DNA of 64,000 bases from F1-60-MAGs149 sp032119475 (GCA_032119475.1 JAUMCA010000063.1:32324-96323), one strand, 5' to 3'. Shown: positions 41,550-50,392, counted from the stretch's first letter. Program-made: numbers and translations. Notes: a model not told the origin generated them from the sequence alone.

Positions 41550-42172
41550 GGGCGCACCTCCTGCTCGCCCGCCATGGCCACGCGACCAGCGGACCCGACC
41601 ACCGCTGGGACGCCTCCGACCCCCTCACGGCGACGGGGCTCGCGCAGGCCGCCGAGCTCGCGACCGCGCTGGCTGCGCGTCCCGACCGCCCGGACCGGAT
41701 CGTCGCGAGCCCCGCGCTGCGCGCCCAGCAGACGGCCGCGCCGGCCGCGGAGGCGCTCGGCCTCGAGATCGAGACCGACGATCGCCTGATGGAGTTCGGC
41801 GGCGGCGGCCTGACGCCGTTCACGCTCGCGGAGATGATCGAGCTCGCGCCGTACGACGACATCTGGCACCCGGAGGACGCGGCGTGGGACGGCGAGACGA
41901 TCGGCGCCTTCTATGCGCGCACGGCCGCCGCGATCGAGGACCTCTGGCAGGCCGGAGGGCGGCCGCTCGTCGTCTCCCACGCGGGCACCACGCAGGGCAT
42001 GCTGCGGTGCGCGCTCGGCATCGCCCCGGAGGTGCCGGACTCGTTCTCGCTGTTCGTCCGCAACGCCAGCGTCACCGAGGTCGTGCTGCGCCACGACCGG
42101 CACGGCCGCCGGCGCGCGGACCTGATGCTGCTGGGGACGGTCGACCACCTGACGACGGTGACGGAGGTCTGA
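41546..42172 (+). CDS. histidine phosphatase family protein
   Basis: A 208-residue protein with the catalytic LLARHGHATSG and the second histidine in VVSHAGTTQGML. The acid/base glutamate is likely in LMEFGGG. The GTG start overlaps the membrane protein stop (GTGA), and the stop overlaps the GntR-type gene (TGATG). The substrate (a phosphosugar or another small phosphoester) cannot be read from the sequence. Confidence 0.85.
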   Translation: MRAHLLLARHGHATSGPDHRWDASDPLTATGLAQAAELATALAARPDRPDRIVASPALRAQQTAAPAAEALGLEIETDDRLMEFGGGGLTPFTLAEMIELAPYDDIWHPEDAAWDGETIGAFYARTAAAIEDLWQAGGRPLVVSHAGTTQGMLRCALGIAPEVPDSFSLFVRNASVTEVVLRHDRHGRRRADLMLLGTVDHLTTVTEV

Positions 42173-42915
42173 TGGCCGACGACGAGCTCGACGGGGTCTT
42201 CTCGCCCGTCCGCACGGCCAACGCCTTCGAGCAGACCGTCGAGCGCCTCGGCCGCGCCATCCGCATGGGGATGCTCGCCCCCGGTGAGCGGCTCCCGTCC
42301 GAGCGCGAACTCGCCCGCCGCCTCGCGCTGTCGCGCTCGACCGTCCGCGAGGCGCTGCGCGTGCTCCAGGAATCCGGCTACCTGGAGGCGCGCCGCGGTC
42401 GCGGTGGCGGCACCTTCGTCAGCGTCGAGCTGCCGGGTGACGATGCGCGGCCGCCGGAGGACGAGGTGCGGCAGCTGCAGGGGCAGGAGCTCGCCGCGCT
42501 GCTGCGCTACCGCCGCGTGCTCGAGCTCGGGGCGGCGGAACTCGCCGCCGACCGGTCGTCGCCAGCCGACCGCGAGCGCCTCGCGCAGTTGGTCGACGAG
42601 ATGGCCGAGTTCCACCTCGCCGACTACGCGACGTACCGGGCGATTGACGCGCGCTTCCACATCGCGCTGGCCGGCATCGCCGGCTCCCCCGAGCTGGTCC
42701 GCGAGATGACGGACGTCCAGGCGGCGCTGTCCGACGTCCTCAACGCCGTCCCGCGCTCCGGGGAGTCGATGGTGAACTCGCAATCCCAGCACCGCCGGAT
42801 CCTCGCCGCGATCGAGGCGGGCGACCGCGACGCGGCGCGCGTGGCGATGCGCGAGCACGCCGAGGGCATCGAGCGCCTGCTCGCCGTCCTGCTGCCCAAG
42901 GGCAGCGCCTCCTAG
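42172..42915 (+). CDS. FadR-subfamily GntR transcription regulator
   Basis: A 247-residue regulator. The winged helix is at ~20-80 (GERLPSERELARRLALSRST, VREALRVLQESGYLEARRGR, GGGTFV). An FCD effector domain (~100-235) has metal ligands expected from DARFHIALAG, SQHRRILAAI and MREHAEGI. These domains bind small carboxylates. Its target is unknown; it is translationally coupled to the phosphatase and lies just before rmlA. Confidence 0.88.
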   Translation: MADDELDGVFSPVRTANAFEQTVERLGRAIRMGMLAPGERLPSERELARRLALSRSTVREALRVLQESGYLEARRGRGGGTFVSVELPGDDARPPEDEVRQLQGQELAALLRYRRVLELGAAELAADRSSPADRERLAQLVDEMAEFHLADYATYRAIDARFHIALAGIAGSPELVREMTDVQAALSDVLNAVPRSGESMVNSQSQHRRILAAIEAGDRDAARVAMREHAEGIERLLAVLLPKGSAS

Positions 42916-42925
42916 CCCGACGGGC

Positions 42926-42938
42926 TACCCTGCACGGG
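42926..42938 (+). promoter_or_regulatory. leaderless -10 box of the rml operon
   Basis: TACCCT at 42926-42931, seven nt before the rmlA ATG at 42939. Confidence 0.5.
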
Positions 42939-44009
42939 ATGGAGGTCAAGGGACTCGTGCTGTCCGGCGGCGCCGGAACGCGGCTGCGGCCGATCACGCA
43001 CACGCGCGCCAAGCAGCTCGTGCCCGTGGCCGGCAAGCCCGTGCTGTTCTACGGGTTGGAGGCGATGGCCGCCGCGGGCATCCGCGAGGTCGGCATCATC
43101 ATCGGCGACACCGGCGACGAGATCCGCGCCGCCGTCGGTGACGGCTCCCGCTTCGGCCTGGAGGTCACCTTCATCCCGCAGGAGGCGCCGCTCGGCCTCG
43201 CCCACGCGGTGCTGACGGCCGAGGAGTTCATCGGCGACTCCGCCTTCTGCATGTACCTGGGCGACAACCTGCTGCGCGACGGCGTCGCGAGCTTCGTCGA
43301 GGAGTTCCGGCAGGGCTCCGCCGACGCGATGATCCTGCTCCAGCACGTCCCGAACCCGTCGGAGTACGGGGTCGCCGAGCTCGCCGACGACGGCAGCGTC
43401 CTGCGCCTCGTCGAGAAGCCGAAGGAGCCGAAGAGCGACCTCGCGCTGGTCGGCGTCTACCTCTTCACCTCCGCCATCTTCGAGGCCGCCAAGGCGCTCG
43501 AGCCGTCGTGGCGCGGCGAGCTCGAGATCACGGACGCGATCCAGGGCATGGTCGACCGGGGCCTGCGCGTCGAGCCGCACGTCGTGACCGGCTGGTGGAA
43601 GGACACGGGCCAGCTCGCCGACATGCTGGAGGCCAACCGGCTCGTGCTCGACGCCCTCGACACCGATATCCAGGGCGAGGTCATCGACAGCCAGATCGAG
43701 GGCCGCGTCGTCATCCAGCGCGGCGCGACCGTCGAGCGCTGCCACATCCGCGGCCCGGTCGTCATCTGCAGCGGCGCGACGGTGCGCGACGCCTACATCG
43801 GCCCGTACAGCGCGATCTCCGAGGATGCCCACGTCGAGCGCGCGGAGATGGAGCACGCGATCCTGCTGGAGCGCTCGAGCATCATCGGCATCGAGACGCG
43901 CATCGAGGACTCGCTGATCGGCGCGGACTGCACGATCTCCCGCTCCGACCGCATCCGCTCCGCGAACCGCCTGCTGGTCGGCGACGGCTCGCGCATCGAG
44001 ATCCTGTGA
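42939..44009 (+). CDS. rmlA: glucose-1-phosphate thymidylyltransferase, long form
   Basis: A 356-residue enzyme. GLVLSGGAGTRLRPITHTRA is the nucleotide-binding signature, YLGDNLLRDG holds the metal Asp, and VEKPKEPKSDLALVGVYLF follows. A C-terminal beta-helix (about residues 245-356) marks the long RmlA-type form common in actinobacteria and archaea. It makes dTDP-glucose for dTDP-L-rhamnose. It leads the rmlA-C-D-B block. Confidence 0.92.
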   Translation: MEVKGLVLSGGAGTRLRPITHTRAKQLVPVAGKPVLFYGLEAMAAAGIREVGIIIGDTGDEIRAAVGDGSRFGLEVTFIPQEAPLGLAHAVLTAEEFIGDSAFCMYLGDNLLRDGVASFVEEFRQGSADAMILLQHVPNPSEYGVAELADDGSVLRLVEKPKEPKSDLALVGVYLFTSAIFEAAKALEPSWRGELEITDAIQGMVDRGLRVEPHVVTGWWKDTGQLADMLEANRLVLDALDTDIQGEVIDSQIEGRVVIQRGATVERCHIRGPVVICSGATVRDAYIGPYSAISEDAHVERAEMEHAILLERSSIIGIETRIEDSLIGADCTISRSDRIRSANRLLVGDGSRIEIL

Positions 44010-44512
44010 GCCCCACCCCCGAGCCCACCCCGATCGACGGCGCGCTCGTCGTCCCGCTGCAGCGCCACGGCGACGCGCGCGGCTGGTTCCTGGAGGCACG
44101 TCGTGAGTCGTGGTTCCGGGAGCTCGGCGGCAAGCCGTCGCAGCAGACGAACATCGTGTGGAGCCGCAAGGGCGTCATCCGCGGCCTGCACTTCCACGAG
44201 CTCGGCCAGGACGACCTCTTCTTCTGCGCGATCGGGATGGTCCGCGTCGTCCTCTTCGACCGGCGTGAGGACTCGCCGACGCACGGCGTCGCGTGGAGCG
44301 TCGACATCGGCGAGGACAACCCGGCCGCGGTCTACGTCCCCGGGCGCACCGCCCACGGCTACGAGTCGCTGACGGACTGCCTGTTCTGCTACCACGTGAC
44401 GCACGAGTACAACCCGGACGACGAGAACACGTTCCCGTGGAACGACGACCGCGTCCGGCACCTCTGGTCCACCGACACGCCGATCCTGTCGGCACGGGAC
44501 ATCCAGGAGTGA
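44006..44512 (+). CDS. rmlC: dTDP-4-dehydrorhamnose 3,5-epimerase
   Basis: A 168-residue cupin epimerase. RGWFLEARRESWF and VWSRKGVIRGLHFHE contain the catalytic-base histidine, and YVPGRTAHGYESLTDCLFCY holds the conserved tyrosine region. It is slightly shorter than classic RmlC (about 180). The GTG start overlaps the rmlA stop (GTGA), and the stop overlaps rmlD. Confidence 0.88.
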   Translation: MSPTPEPTPIDGALVVPLQRHGDARGWFLEARRESWFRELGGKPSQQTNIVWSRKGVIRGLHFHELGQDDLFFCAIGMVRVVLFDRREDSPTHGVAWSVDIGEDNPAAVYVPGRTAHGYESLTDCLFCYHVTHEYNPDDENTFPWNDDRVRHLWSTDTPILSARDIQE

Positions 44513-45339
44513 CGACGCTCGTGACGGGGGCCGGCGGCCAGGTCGGCCGCGCGGCGCTCCGCCTGCTCGGCGACGCGGGCGTCGGCCTGACGCGCGCGGA
44601 CCTCGACGTCACCGACGCCGACGCCGTCCGCGCCGTCGTCGCGCGGCACCGGCCGACCACGATCCTCCACGCCGCAGCCTGGACGGACGTCGACGGCGCG
44701 GAGGCGCACCGGGCCGAGGCGTGGGCCGCCAACGTCGACGCCGTGCGGTACGTCGCCGAGGCCGCTCGCGACGCGGACGCCCGGCTGATCACCCTGTCGA
44801 CCGACTTCGTCTTCGACGGCGGCAAGCGCACCCCCTACGTGGAGTCCGATGCCCCGGCGCCGCTCTCGTCCTACGGCGACACGAAGCTCGCCGGCGAGCG
44901 GGCGGCGCTCGAGACGCATCCCGACGGGACGTGGGTCGTGCGCACGGCGTGGGTCTACGACGAGGGCGACGCGAACTTCCCGGGCCTCATCCGCCGGTTG
45001 GCCGCGACGCGCGACGAGATCCGCGTCGTCGAGGACCAGGTCGGCAGCCCGACGTACGCCGGCCACCTGGCCCCGCTCCTGCTCGCGCTGCCGGATGCCG
45101 TCCCGCCGGGCATCCGCCACATCGCCGGCAGCGGCGAGGCGACGCGCCGGGCCTGGGCCGAGGCGGTGCTCCGCGCCGTCGGCAGCCCGACCCGGGTCGC
45201 GCCGGCCACGAGCGATGAGTTCCCGACGCCGGCCCGACGCCCCCCGTACTCCGCCCTCGCCTCCGAGCTCCCCGACACCCCGCTCCTCCCGCCCTGGCAC
45301 GAGGGCGTGGAGGCCTGTATGAAAGGCTTCAGCGCATGA
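44509..45339 (+). CDS. rmlD: dTDP-4-dehydrorhamnose reductase
   Basis: A 276-residue SDR protein. TLVTGAGGQVGRAALRLL binds NADPH, STDFVFDGGKRTPYVE and the catalytic YGDTK (YxxxK) follow, and VRTAWVYDEGDANFP is typical of RmlD. It performs the last reduction to dTDP-L-rhamnose. The GTG start overlaps the rmlC stop and the end overlaps rmlB (ATGA). Confidence 0.9.
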   Translation: MTTLVTGAGGQVGRAALRLLGDAGVGLTRADLDVTDADAVRAVVARHRPTTILHAAAWTDVDGAEAHRAEAWAANVDAVRYVAEAARDADARLITLSTDFVFDGGKRTPYVESDAPAPLSSYGDTKLAGERAALETHPDGTWVVRTAWVYDEGDANFPGLIRRLAATRDEIRVVEDQVGSPTYAGHLAPLLLALPDAVPPGIRHIAGSGEATRRAWAEAVLRAVGSPTRVAPATSDEFPTPARRPPYSALASELPDTPLLPPWHEGVEACMKGFSA

Positions 45340-46343
45340 CACGGATCCTCGTCACCGGCGGCTGCGGCTTCATCGGATCGCACCTCGTGCGACGCCTGCT
45401 GCGCGAGCACGCCGACGTCGAGGTGGTCAACATCGACCTCCTCACCTACGCCGGTCGGCCGGAGAACGTCGCCGATCTCGCGGACGACCCGCGCTACACC
45501 TTCGTCCAGGGCGATATCGCGAACGCCGACGACGTGGCGCGCGCCGCGGCGGGCTGCGACGGGATCATCAACGTCGCCGCCGAGAGCCATGTCGACCGGT
45601 CGATCATGGGCGGCGACGAGTTCGTCACCACGAACGTCCTCGGCACGAAGCGCCTGCTCGACCACGCCCGCGAGCACGGCCTCCGCTACCTGCAGGTCTC
45701 GACGGACGAGGTCTACGGCGACGTCGAGGCCCCGCACCGCTCACGCGAGGGCGACCCGCTGCACGGGTCGAGCCCCTACGCCGCGTCGAAGGCGGCCGGG
45801 GATCTGATGGTGCTCGCGTACGCGCGCACGTACGACCTCAACGCGTCGATCACGCGCGGGTCGAACACGTACGGCCCGTACCAGTTCCCGGAGAAGCTGA
45901 TCCCGCTGTTCACGACGAACGCGATCGACGGCAAGCCGCTCCCGCTCTACGGCGACGGCATGCAGGTCCGGGAGATGCTGTTCGTCGAGGACCACTGCAG
46001 CGCGATCGACCTCGCGTACCACCGGGGCGCGCCGGGCGAGGCGTACAACGTCGGCGCCGAGCACGAGGTCCCGAACATCGAGACCGCGCACCGCATCATC
46101 GAGCTGACCGGCGCCGACCCGTCGATCCTCACGCACGTGCCCGATCGCCCGGGGCATGACCGCCGCTACGCGCTGGACTGCGCGAAGCTCCGCGCCCTCG
46201 GCTGGGAGCGGCGCACCGACTTCGAGACCGGCCTGCGGATCACCGTCGACTGGTTCCGCGACAACCGCGCGTGGTGGGAGGCGATCAAGAGCGGCGAGGC
46301 CTTCGCCGACTACGCGGCGAAGAACTACGACGCCCGCGGGTAG
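45336..46343 (+). CDS. rmlB: dTDP-glucose 4,6-dehydratase
   Basis: A 335-residue extended SDR. ILVTGGCGFIGSHLVRRLL binds NAD, AAESHVDRSI and STDEVYGD are family hallmarks, and SPYAASKAAGD gives YxxxK. GSNTYGPYQFPEKLIPLF completes the signature. It makes dTDP-4-keto-6-deoxyglucose. It is the last rml gene, three nt before nucS. Rhamnose is probably used for the envelope glycans handled by the upstream membrane proteins. Confidence 0.94.
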   Translation: MTRILVTGGCGFIGSHLVRRLLREHADVEVVNIDLLTYAGRPENVADLADDPRYTFVQGDIANADDVARAAAGCDGIINVAAESHVDRSIMGGDEFVTTNVLGTKRLLDHAREHGLRYLQVSTDEVYGDVEAPHRSREGDPLHGSSPYAASKAAGDLMVLAYARTYDLNASITRGSNTYGPYQFPEKLIPLFTTNAIDGKPLPLYGDGMQVREMLFVEDHCSAIDLAYHRGAPGEAYNVGAEHEVPNIETAHRIIELTGADPSILTHVPDRPGHDRRYALDCAKLRALGWERRTDFETGLRITVDWFRDNRAWWEAIKSGEAFADYAAKNYDARG

Positions 46344-46346
46344 GCC

Positions 46347-47009
46347 GTGCGCGTCCTCGTCGCCCGCTGCTCCATCGGCTACTCGGGGCGGCTGACCACG
46401 CGCCTGGCCTCGGGCGAGCGCGTGCTGATCTTCAAGGACGACGGCTCCGTCTGCATCCACGGCCCCAAGGGCTTCAAGCCGATCAACTACATGTCCGGCC
46501 CGACGGCGGTGACGGAGGAGGACGGGCTCATCACGGTGCGGCGCCCGGAGACCGGCGAGACGCTGATGATCGAGGTCGAGCAGGTGATCGCGGACGACGC
46601 CCACGCCCTCGAGGACGCCGCCGTGCTCGAGCGGGAGGGTCGCGAGCTGGAGCTCCACGCGCTGCTCGAGCGCTCGCCGCACCTGATCGAGGAGGGCCTC
46701 GAGATCCTGGAGCGCGAGCGCGCGACCGACGTCGGCCCCGTCGACTTCCTCGCCAAGGACGCCGACGGGCGGATCGTGCTCGTCGAGGTGAAGCGCGTGA
46801 AGGCCGTCGTCGCCGCCGTCGAGCAGGTCGTCCGCTACCGCGAGCACGTCGAGAAGGACGCGGCCTACGCGGGTGCCCGCGCCCTCGTCGTGGCCCCCGA
46901 GTTCGCGCCGCAGGCGCGCAACCTCGCCGAGCGCCGCGGCGTCGAGTGCGTCGTCCTCGACGTCGCCGCCCTCTACGCGGGCACCGAGGCGGATCCGACG
47001 CTGTTCTGA
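46347..47009 (+). CDS. nucS: mismatch-specific endonuclease NucS/EndoMS
   Basis: A 220-residue DUF91-family protein. The N-terminal domain has RCSIGYSGRLTTRL and ADGTSVCIHG-like FKDDGSVCIHGPKGFKPINY. The catalytic nuclease motif is GPVDFLAKDADGRIVLVEVK (D...ExK). NucS cuts mismatched DNA and replaces MutS/MutL repair in most actinobacteria and many archaea. The GTG start is 3 nt after rmlB. Its TGA stop is the first triplet of palindromic element 8. Confidence 0.92.
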   Translation: MRVLVARCSIGYSGRLTTRLASGERVLIFKDDGSVCIHGPKGFKPINYMSGPTAVTEEDGLITVRRPETGETLMIEVEQVIADDAHALEDAAVLEREGRELELHALLERSPHLIEEGLEILERERATDVGPVDFLAKDADGRIVLVEVKRVKAVVAAVEQVVRYREHVEKDAAYAGARALVVAPEFAPQARNLAERRGVECVVLDVAALYAGTEADPTLF

Positions 47010-47086
47010 ATGAAAGGGGCCAGACCCCTTTCATTCAACGCACGCTGCGGTCGCGTGAATGAAAGGGGTCTGGCCCCTTTCATTCA
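47007..47086. repeat. GGTCAGACC-core palindromic element 8 (paired 31-bp palindromes)
   Basis: Two 31-bp near-palindromes (47007-47037 and 47056-47086), arms TGAATGAAAGGGG, mutually reverse complementary with an 18-nt spacer. The sequence is the same as element 7 apart from the order of the two units and the spacer. The first TGA is the nucS stop codon. Confidence 0.93.
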
Positions 47087-47148
47087 GAACGCGAGCATGG
47101 ATCCCGGCGCGGGTGGGCATACCGCCTGCGTCGCCCGAAGGAGCATCC

Positions 47149-47676
47149 ATGCGCCGCACCCTTCTCCTCCTGATCCCGTTCTCGCTCGCGCTCGGCGTCG
47201 CCGCCTGCGGGGGCGACTCGCAGACGGCGATCAGCTCCGACGTCACGGACACCACGATCACGACCGGCGCGGTGGGCACGGACGACATGTCCGGCTCGTC
47301 GGCGGCCGCCTCCGCCGCGGCGCAGGGCACGATCGCGCCGCCGGAGGACGCGGGCTCGGGCGCGAACGTCGACACGACGGGCGGTGCCGTGGGCAACCAG
47401 CTGACCGGGCGGGTGGGTCCCGGGCGCGAGATCATGCTGCAGCGGAACGGCGAGGACATCACGACGCTGCCCGCGGGCACGTACCAGGTGACGGTCAACG
47501 ACCAGTCGGCCGAGGAGAACTTCGTCCTCGTGGATCCGGAGGAGCGGGTCGAGACGGTCACCACGGAACCGGAGAAGGGCACCGTCACCGTGACCGTGGA
47601 GCTCGACCCCGGCGAGTGGGTCTACATGTCGCAGCCGAGCGCGAAGTACGCGCGCGGGGACTTCGTCGTCGAGTGA
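47149..47676 (+). CDS. predicted secreted lipoprotein
   Basis: A 175-residue protein with an AAGGAG ribosome site 6 nt before the ATG. The signal peptide MRRTLLLLIPFSLALGVAAC ends in a lipobox (GVAAC), so it should be lipid-anchored outside the membrane. A low-complexity Ser/Thr/Gly linker (~25-75) precedes a small beta-rich domain (~80-175; TGRVGPGREIMLQRNGEDIT, LPAGTYQVTVNDQSAEENF) of cupredoxin-like or Ig-like character without an obvious metal site. It is convergent with the next gene, one nt apart. The function is unknown. Confidence 0.8.
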   Translation: MRRTLLLLIPFSLALGVAACGGDSQTAISSDVTDTTITTGAVGTDDMSGSSAAASAAAQGTIAPPEDAGSGANVDTTGGAVGNQLTGRVGPGREIMLQRNGEDITTLPAGTYQVTVNDQSAEENFVLVDPEERVETVTTEPEKGTVTVTVELDPGEWVYMSQPSAKYARGDFVVE

Positions 47677-47677
47677 G

Positions 47678-49364
47678 CTAGCGCCCGCGGGCGATCGTGA
47701 ACGTCCGCGTCGCACCCGCCGCGCAGGCAGCGGTCTCGGCGGTGATCGCACGGTAGACGCCCGGCGCGAGCGTCACCGGGCGCCTCGTCGGACGCACACC
47801 GCCCACGCCGACCCACGCCCGCTTGCGGCGCACCTGCACGAGGAAGCCGGTCACCTCGGGGCACGCGCTGACCGTGACCCGCACGCGACGGCCGGTGACG
47901 CGCACGGCGAGGCGCGGGGTCGCCCGGGCGACGGCGGCCGGGACCTGCGCGACGGGTGTCGCGGCCGGCGCGGGCTCGAGCCCGGTGCCGGTGACCGCGA
48001 TCGACTGCGCGGCGATCCGCGCGTCGGTGGGCACGTCGATCGCCGCCGCCTGCGCGCCCGCGGCGACCGGCGCGAACGTCAGGGCGAACGTGCACGTTGC
48101 GCCGGCGGCGAGGACCCGGCTGCTGCAGGCGTCGCCGGTGATGCCGAACGCGCCGGACGGTGCGATCGCCCCCACCGTCATCGGGGCATCGCCGGTATTG
48201 GTCATGGAGACCGTGCGCGCGGTGGCGGTGCCGCCCACCGCCTGCTCACCGAAGGCGTGCTCCGTCGTGTCAACCACGACGGCGGGTGCCGCGTCCGCGA
48301 TCACCGGGGTGTTCTCGACGAAGTACTCGTGGTTGTCGGAGTTGTCGACGGCGTCGACCGGATTCGACACCGCGAGCGCACGGGCGTCGGTCTGGCCGTA
48401 AGCGTGATCGTGCGTCCCCGCGACGACGGTGAAGTGCATCAGTTCGTGGATCATCGTTCCCGCCTTGGAGTCCGTCCCGGTCGCCGGCGCCGTCCAGAAC
48501 GCCCCGNNNNNNNNNNCACACGTAGATGACGTATGGCACGTTGGGATAGACCTGCGCGTACGTACCGGGACTGCAGCCGCTGTCGTGGCAGACGACGGAG
48601 ATCGTGCCGGTCGTGAGCACATCACGAGCGGCTGCAAAGTTGCCCCGCACCCGGCGCCAGCGGTTCGCGTCGTACATGCCGAACCACGTCGCGTAGCGCG
48701 TCCCGGCACGGCGATCGGCGAAGTACACGACCGCCTGGTTGGCATATGTCGTCGCGTCGGTGAGCGACGTCGCGATCTGCCCCTGCTCCGTGCCGGGGTC
48801 AGTCGGGGATCCTGCGCACCCGGAGAACTCAGTCGTGCGGGCGCCGCTGACCGTCACGTCGTCGATCACGGCCCGTGGCGCCTTCGCCGCCGGTCGGCCA
48901 GCCACCGCGACGGCAGCCGCTGCGGAGACGAGACGCGTCGTCAACACCGTCCCGTCACCGGAGAGCACGAGCGACGGGTCCGCGGCGTCGGCGCGCACCA
49001 CGTAGGTCCCCGAGGCCGTGAAGGCGAACGACGGTGCGAGATCCAGGTCGAACACGACGGACTCGCCCGCCGGGATCACGACATAGTCGGACCGGCGTGG
49101 GGCCGCGAGCTTGGCGAGCGGACCCCGGTAGGGGATCGACTGCCCGTCGCGGGTGATGACGAACGCGCTGCCATCGGCGACGCCACGGCGCAGGAGCCGC
49201 ACCGGCTGCGGGTCGGGATTCGCCACGACGACCCGTACGCGCACCGTCTCATCCGCTGCGACCGCCTTCGGCGGATCGACGGTGATCGTCGGTGCCGCGT
49301 GTGCCGCCGGCGCAAGGGCGAGCAACGCGAAGGCGGCCAGAGCCAATATCCGGAGCACGCGCAT
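47678..49364 (-). CDS. M35-like (aspzincin) secreted metalloprotease, split by an assembly gap
   Basis: Two in-frame pieces flank 10 Ns. The 5' piece (49364-48517) has signal peptide MRVLRILALAAFALLALAPA and a beta-rich prodomain. The 3' piece has IHELMHFTVVAGTHDHAYG, matching the HExxH...GTxDxxYG zinc signature of M35 deuterolysins. An ASPM-SPD-2-Hydin-like Ig domain (TMTNTGDAPMTVGAI region) and a basic C-terminus follow. The pieces join in frame only if the real gap is a multiple of three. The ATG at 49364 has a TATGAT -10 box. Confidence 0.8.
48507..48516. other. assembly gap (10 N)
   Basis: Ten Ns inside the M35-like protease gene, just upstream of its zinc-site codons. Confidence 0.95.
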
Positions 49365-49376
49365 GCGGCCATCATA
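49365..49376 (-). promoter_or_regulatory. leaderless -10 box of the M35-like protease gene
   Basis: TATGAT on the minus strand (49376-49371), six nt before the ATG at 49364. Confidence 0.5.
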
Positions 49377-49428
49377 AGGAACGGCCGCCTTTCTTGGTGG
49401 GAGCCGGGCCACTGGGGCCCGCGGGGCG

Positions 49429-50190
49429 CTACAGGCCCATCGCGTGGTAGCCGGAGTCCACGTAGGCGATCGTGCCCGTGACGTTCTCGGCCGCGAGCAG
49501 GTACGCGGCGGCCTTGCCGACGTCGCCCTGGTCGACGTTGCGCTTGAGCGGCGAACGCTCCGCCACGAGCTCCTCCATCACCGTGAAGCCCGGAATCGAG
49601 CGGCCGGCGAGCGTGCGCACCGGTCCAGCCGAGACGGCGTTGACGCGGATGTTCTTCGGGCCGAGGTCGGCCGCGAGGTAGCGCATGCTCGAGTCGAGCG
49701 CGGACTTGGCCACGCCCATCACGTTGTAGCCCGGGACCGCGCGCTCGCCGCCGAGGTACGTCATGGTCACGATCGAGCCGCCGCCGCGCTTCTCCATGTG
49801 CGGCTCGGCCTCGCGCGCCATCGCGACCAGCGAGTACGCCGACACGTCGAGCGCCAGCCAGAAGTCCTCGCGCTTGGTCTCGATGAAGCGCTGCTGGAGA
49901 TCGTGCGCGTTGGCGAACGCGATCGAGTGAACCAGCAGGTCGAGGCCGCCGAGACCGCCGACCACCTGATCGAACGCGGCCTTGATCGAGGCGTCATCGC
50001 GTGCGTCCATCTCGACGCAGAGGTCCGAGCCGACGGATGCGGCGAGCTCGCGGACGTTCTTCTCGACCCGCTCGCCCTGGTACGTGAAGGCGAGCTTCGC
50101 GCCCTGCCGGTGCAGCTCCTCCGCGATGCCCCACGCGATCGAGCGCTTGTTCGCGACACCGGCGATGAGGGCGAGCTTGCCGTCGAGCAT
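49429..50190 (-). CDS. fabI: NADH-dependent enoyl-ACP reductase
   Basis: A 253-residue SDR of the FabI type. The cofactor loop is IAGVANKRSIAWGIAEEL, and the catalytic pair is Y-x6-K in YNVMGVAKSALDSSMRYLA. VHSIAFANAHDL and RTLAGRSIPGF are conserved. It reduces trans-2-enoyl-ACP in fatty acid elongation. A GGAGG ribosome site lies 7 nt before the ATG. An extension upstream would run into palindromic element 9 and is rejected. Confidence 0.93.
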   Translation of the reverse strand: MLDGKLALIAGVANKRSIAWGIAEELHRQGAKLAFTYQGERVEKNVRELAASVGSDLCVEMDARDDASIKAAFDQVVGGLGGLDLLVHSIAFANAHDLQQRFIETKREDFWLALDVSAYSLVAMAREAEPHMEKRGGGSIVTMTYLGGERAVPGYNVMGVAKSALDSSMRYLAADLGPKNIRVNAVSAGPVRTLAGRSIPGFTVMEELVAERSPLKRNVDQGDVGKAAAYLLAAENVTGTIAYVDSGYHAMGL

Positions 50191-50253
50191 GTGGGGGCCT
50201 CCAGCGGGAGTGGTCCGGTGCATCGTAGGGCTCGGGCCTGCGGTTCGGGGCAC

Positions 50254-50372
50254 GCAACGGGGATGGTGAAAAGGGGTCAGACCGTTTTTCACCATGGCGC
50301 CGCGGCAACAGCGGGCTCATCCGCTGCTGCGTGGTGAAAAACGGTCTGACCCCTTTTCACCATCCCCGTTGC
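50254..50372. repeat. GGTCAGACC-core palindromic element 9
   Basis: A perfect 41-bp inverted repeat (50254-50294 / 50332-50372). Each arm folds as ATGGTGAAAA, core GGGGTCAGACCG, then TTTTTCACCA. The stem sequence has nothing in common with those of elements 2-8. The loop contains a hairpin, CAGCGG / CCGCTG. It lies 20 nt past the end of the coxM-like gene and upstream of fabI. Confidence 0.92.
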
Positions 50373-50392
50373 ATGCACGTCTACCGCAGGAA

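Noticed and set aside
50191..50295. N-terminal extension of FabI
   Set aside because: It runs through palindromic element 9; the internal ATG has a GGAGG site and gives the family length.
3465..50372. CRISPR array
   Set aside because: The repeats are far apart, inverted and intergenic, with no regular spacers and no cas genes.
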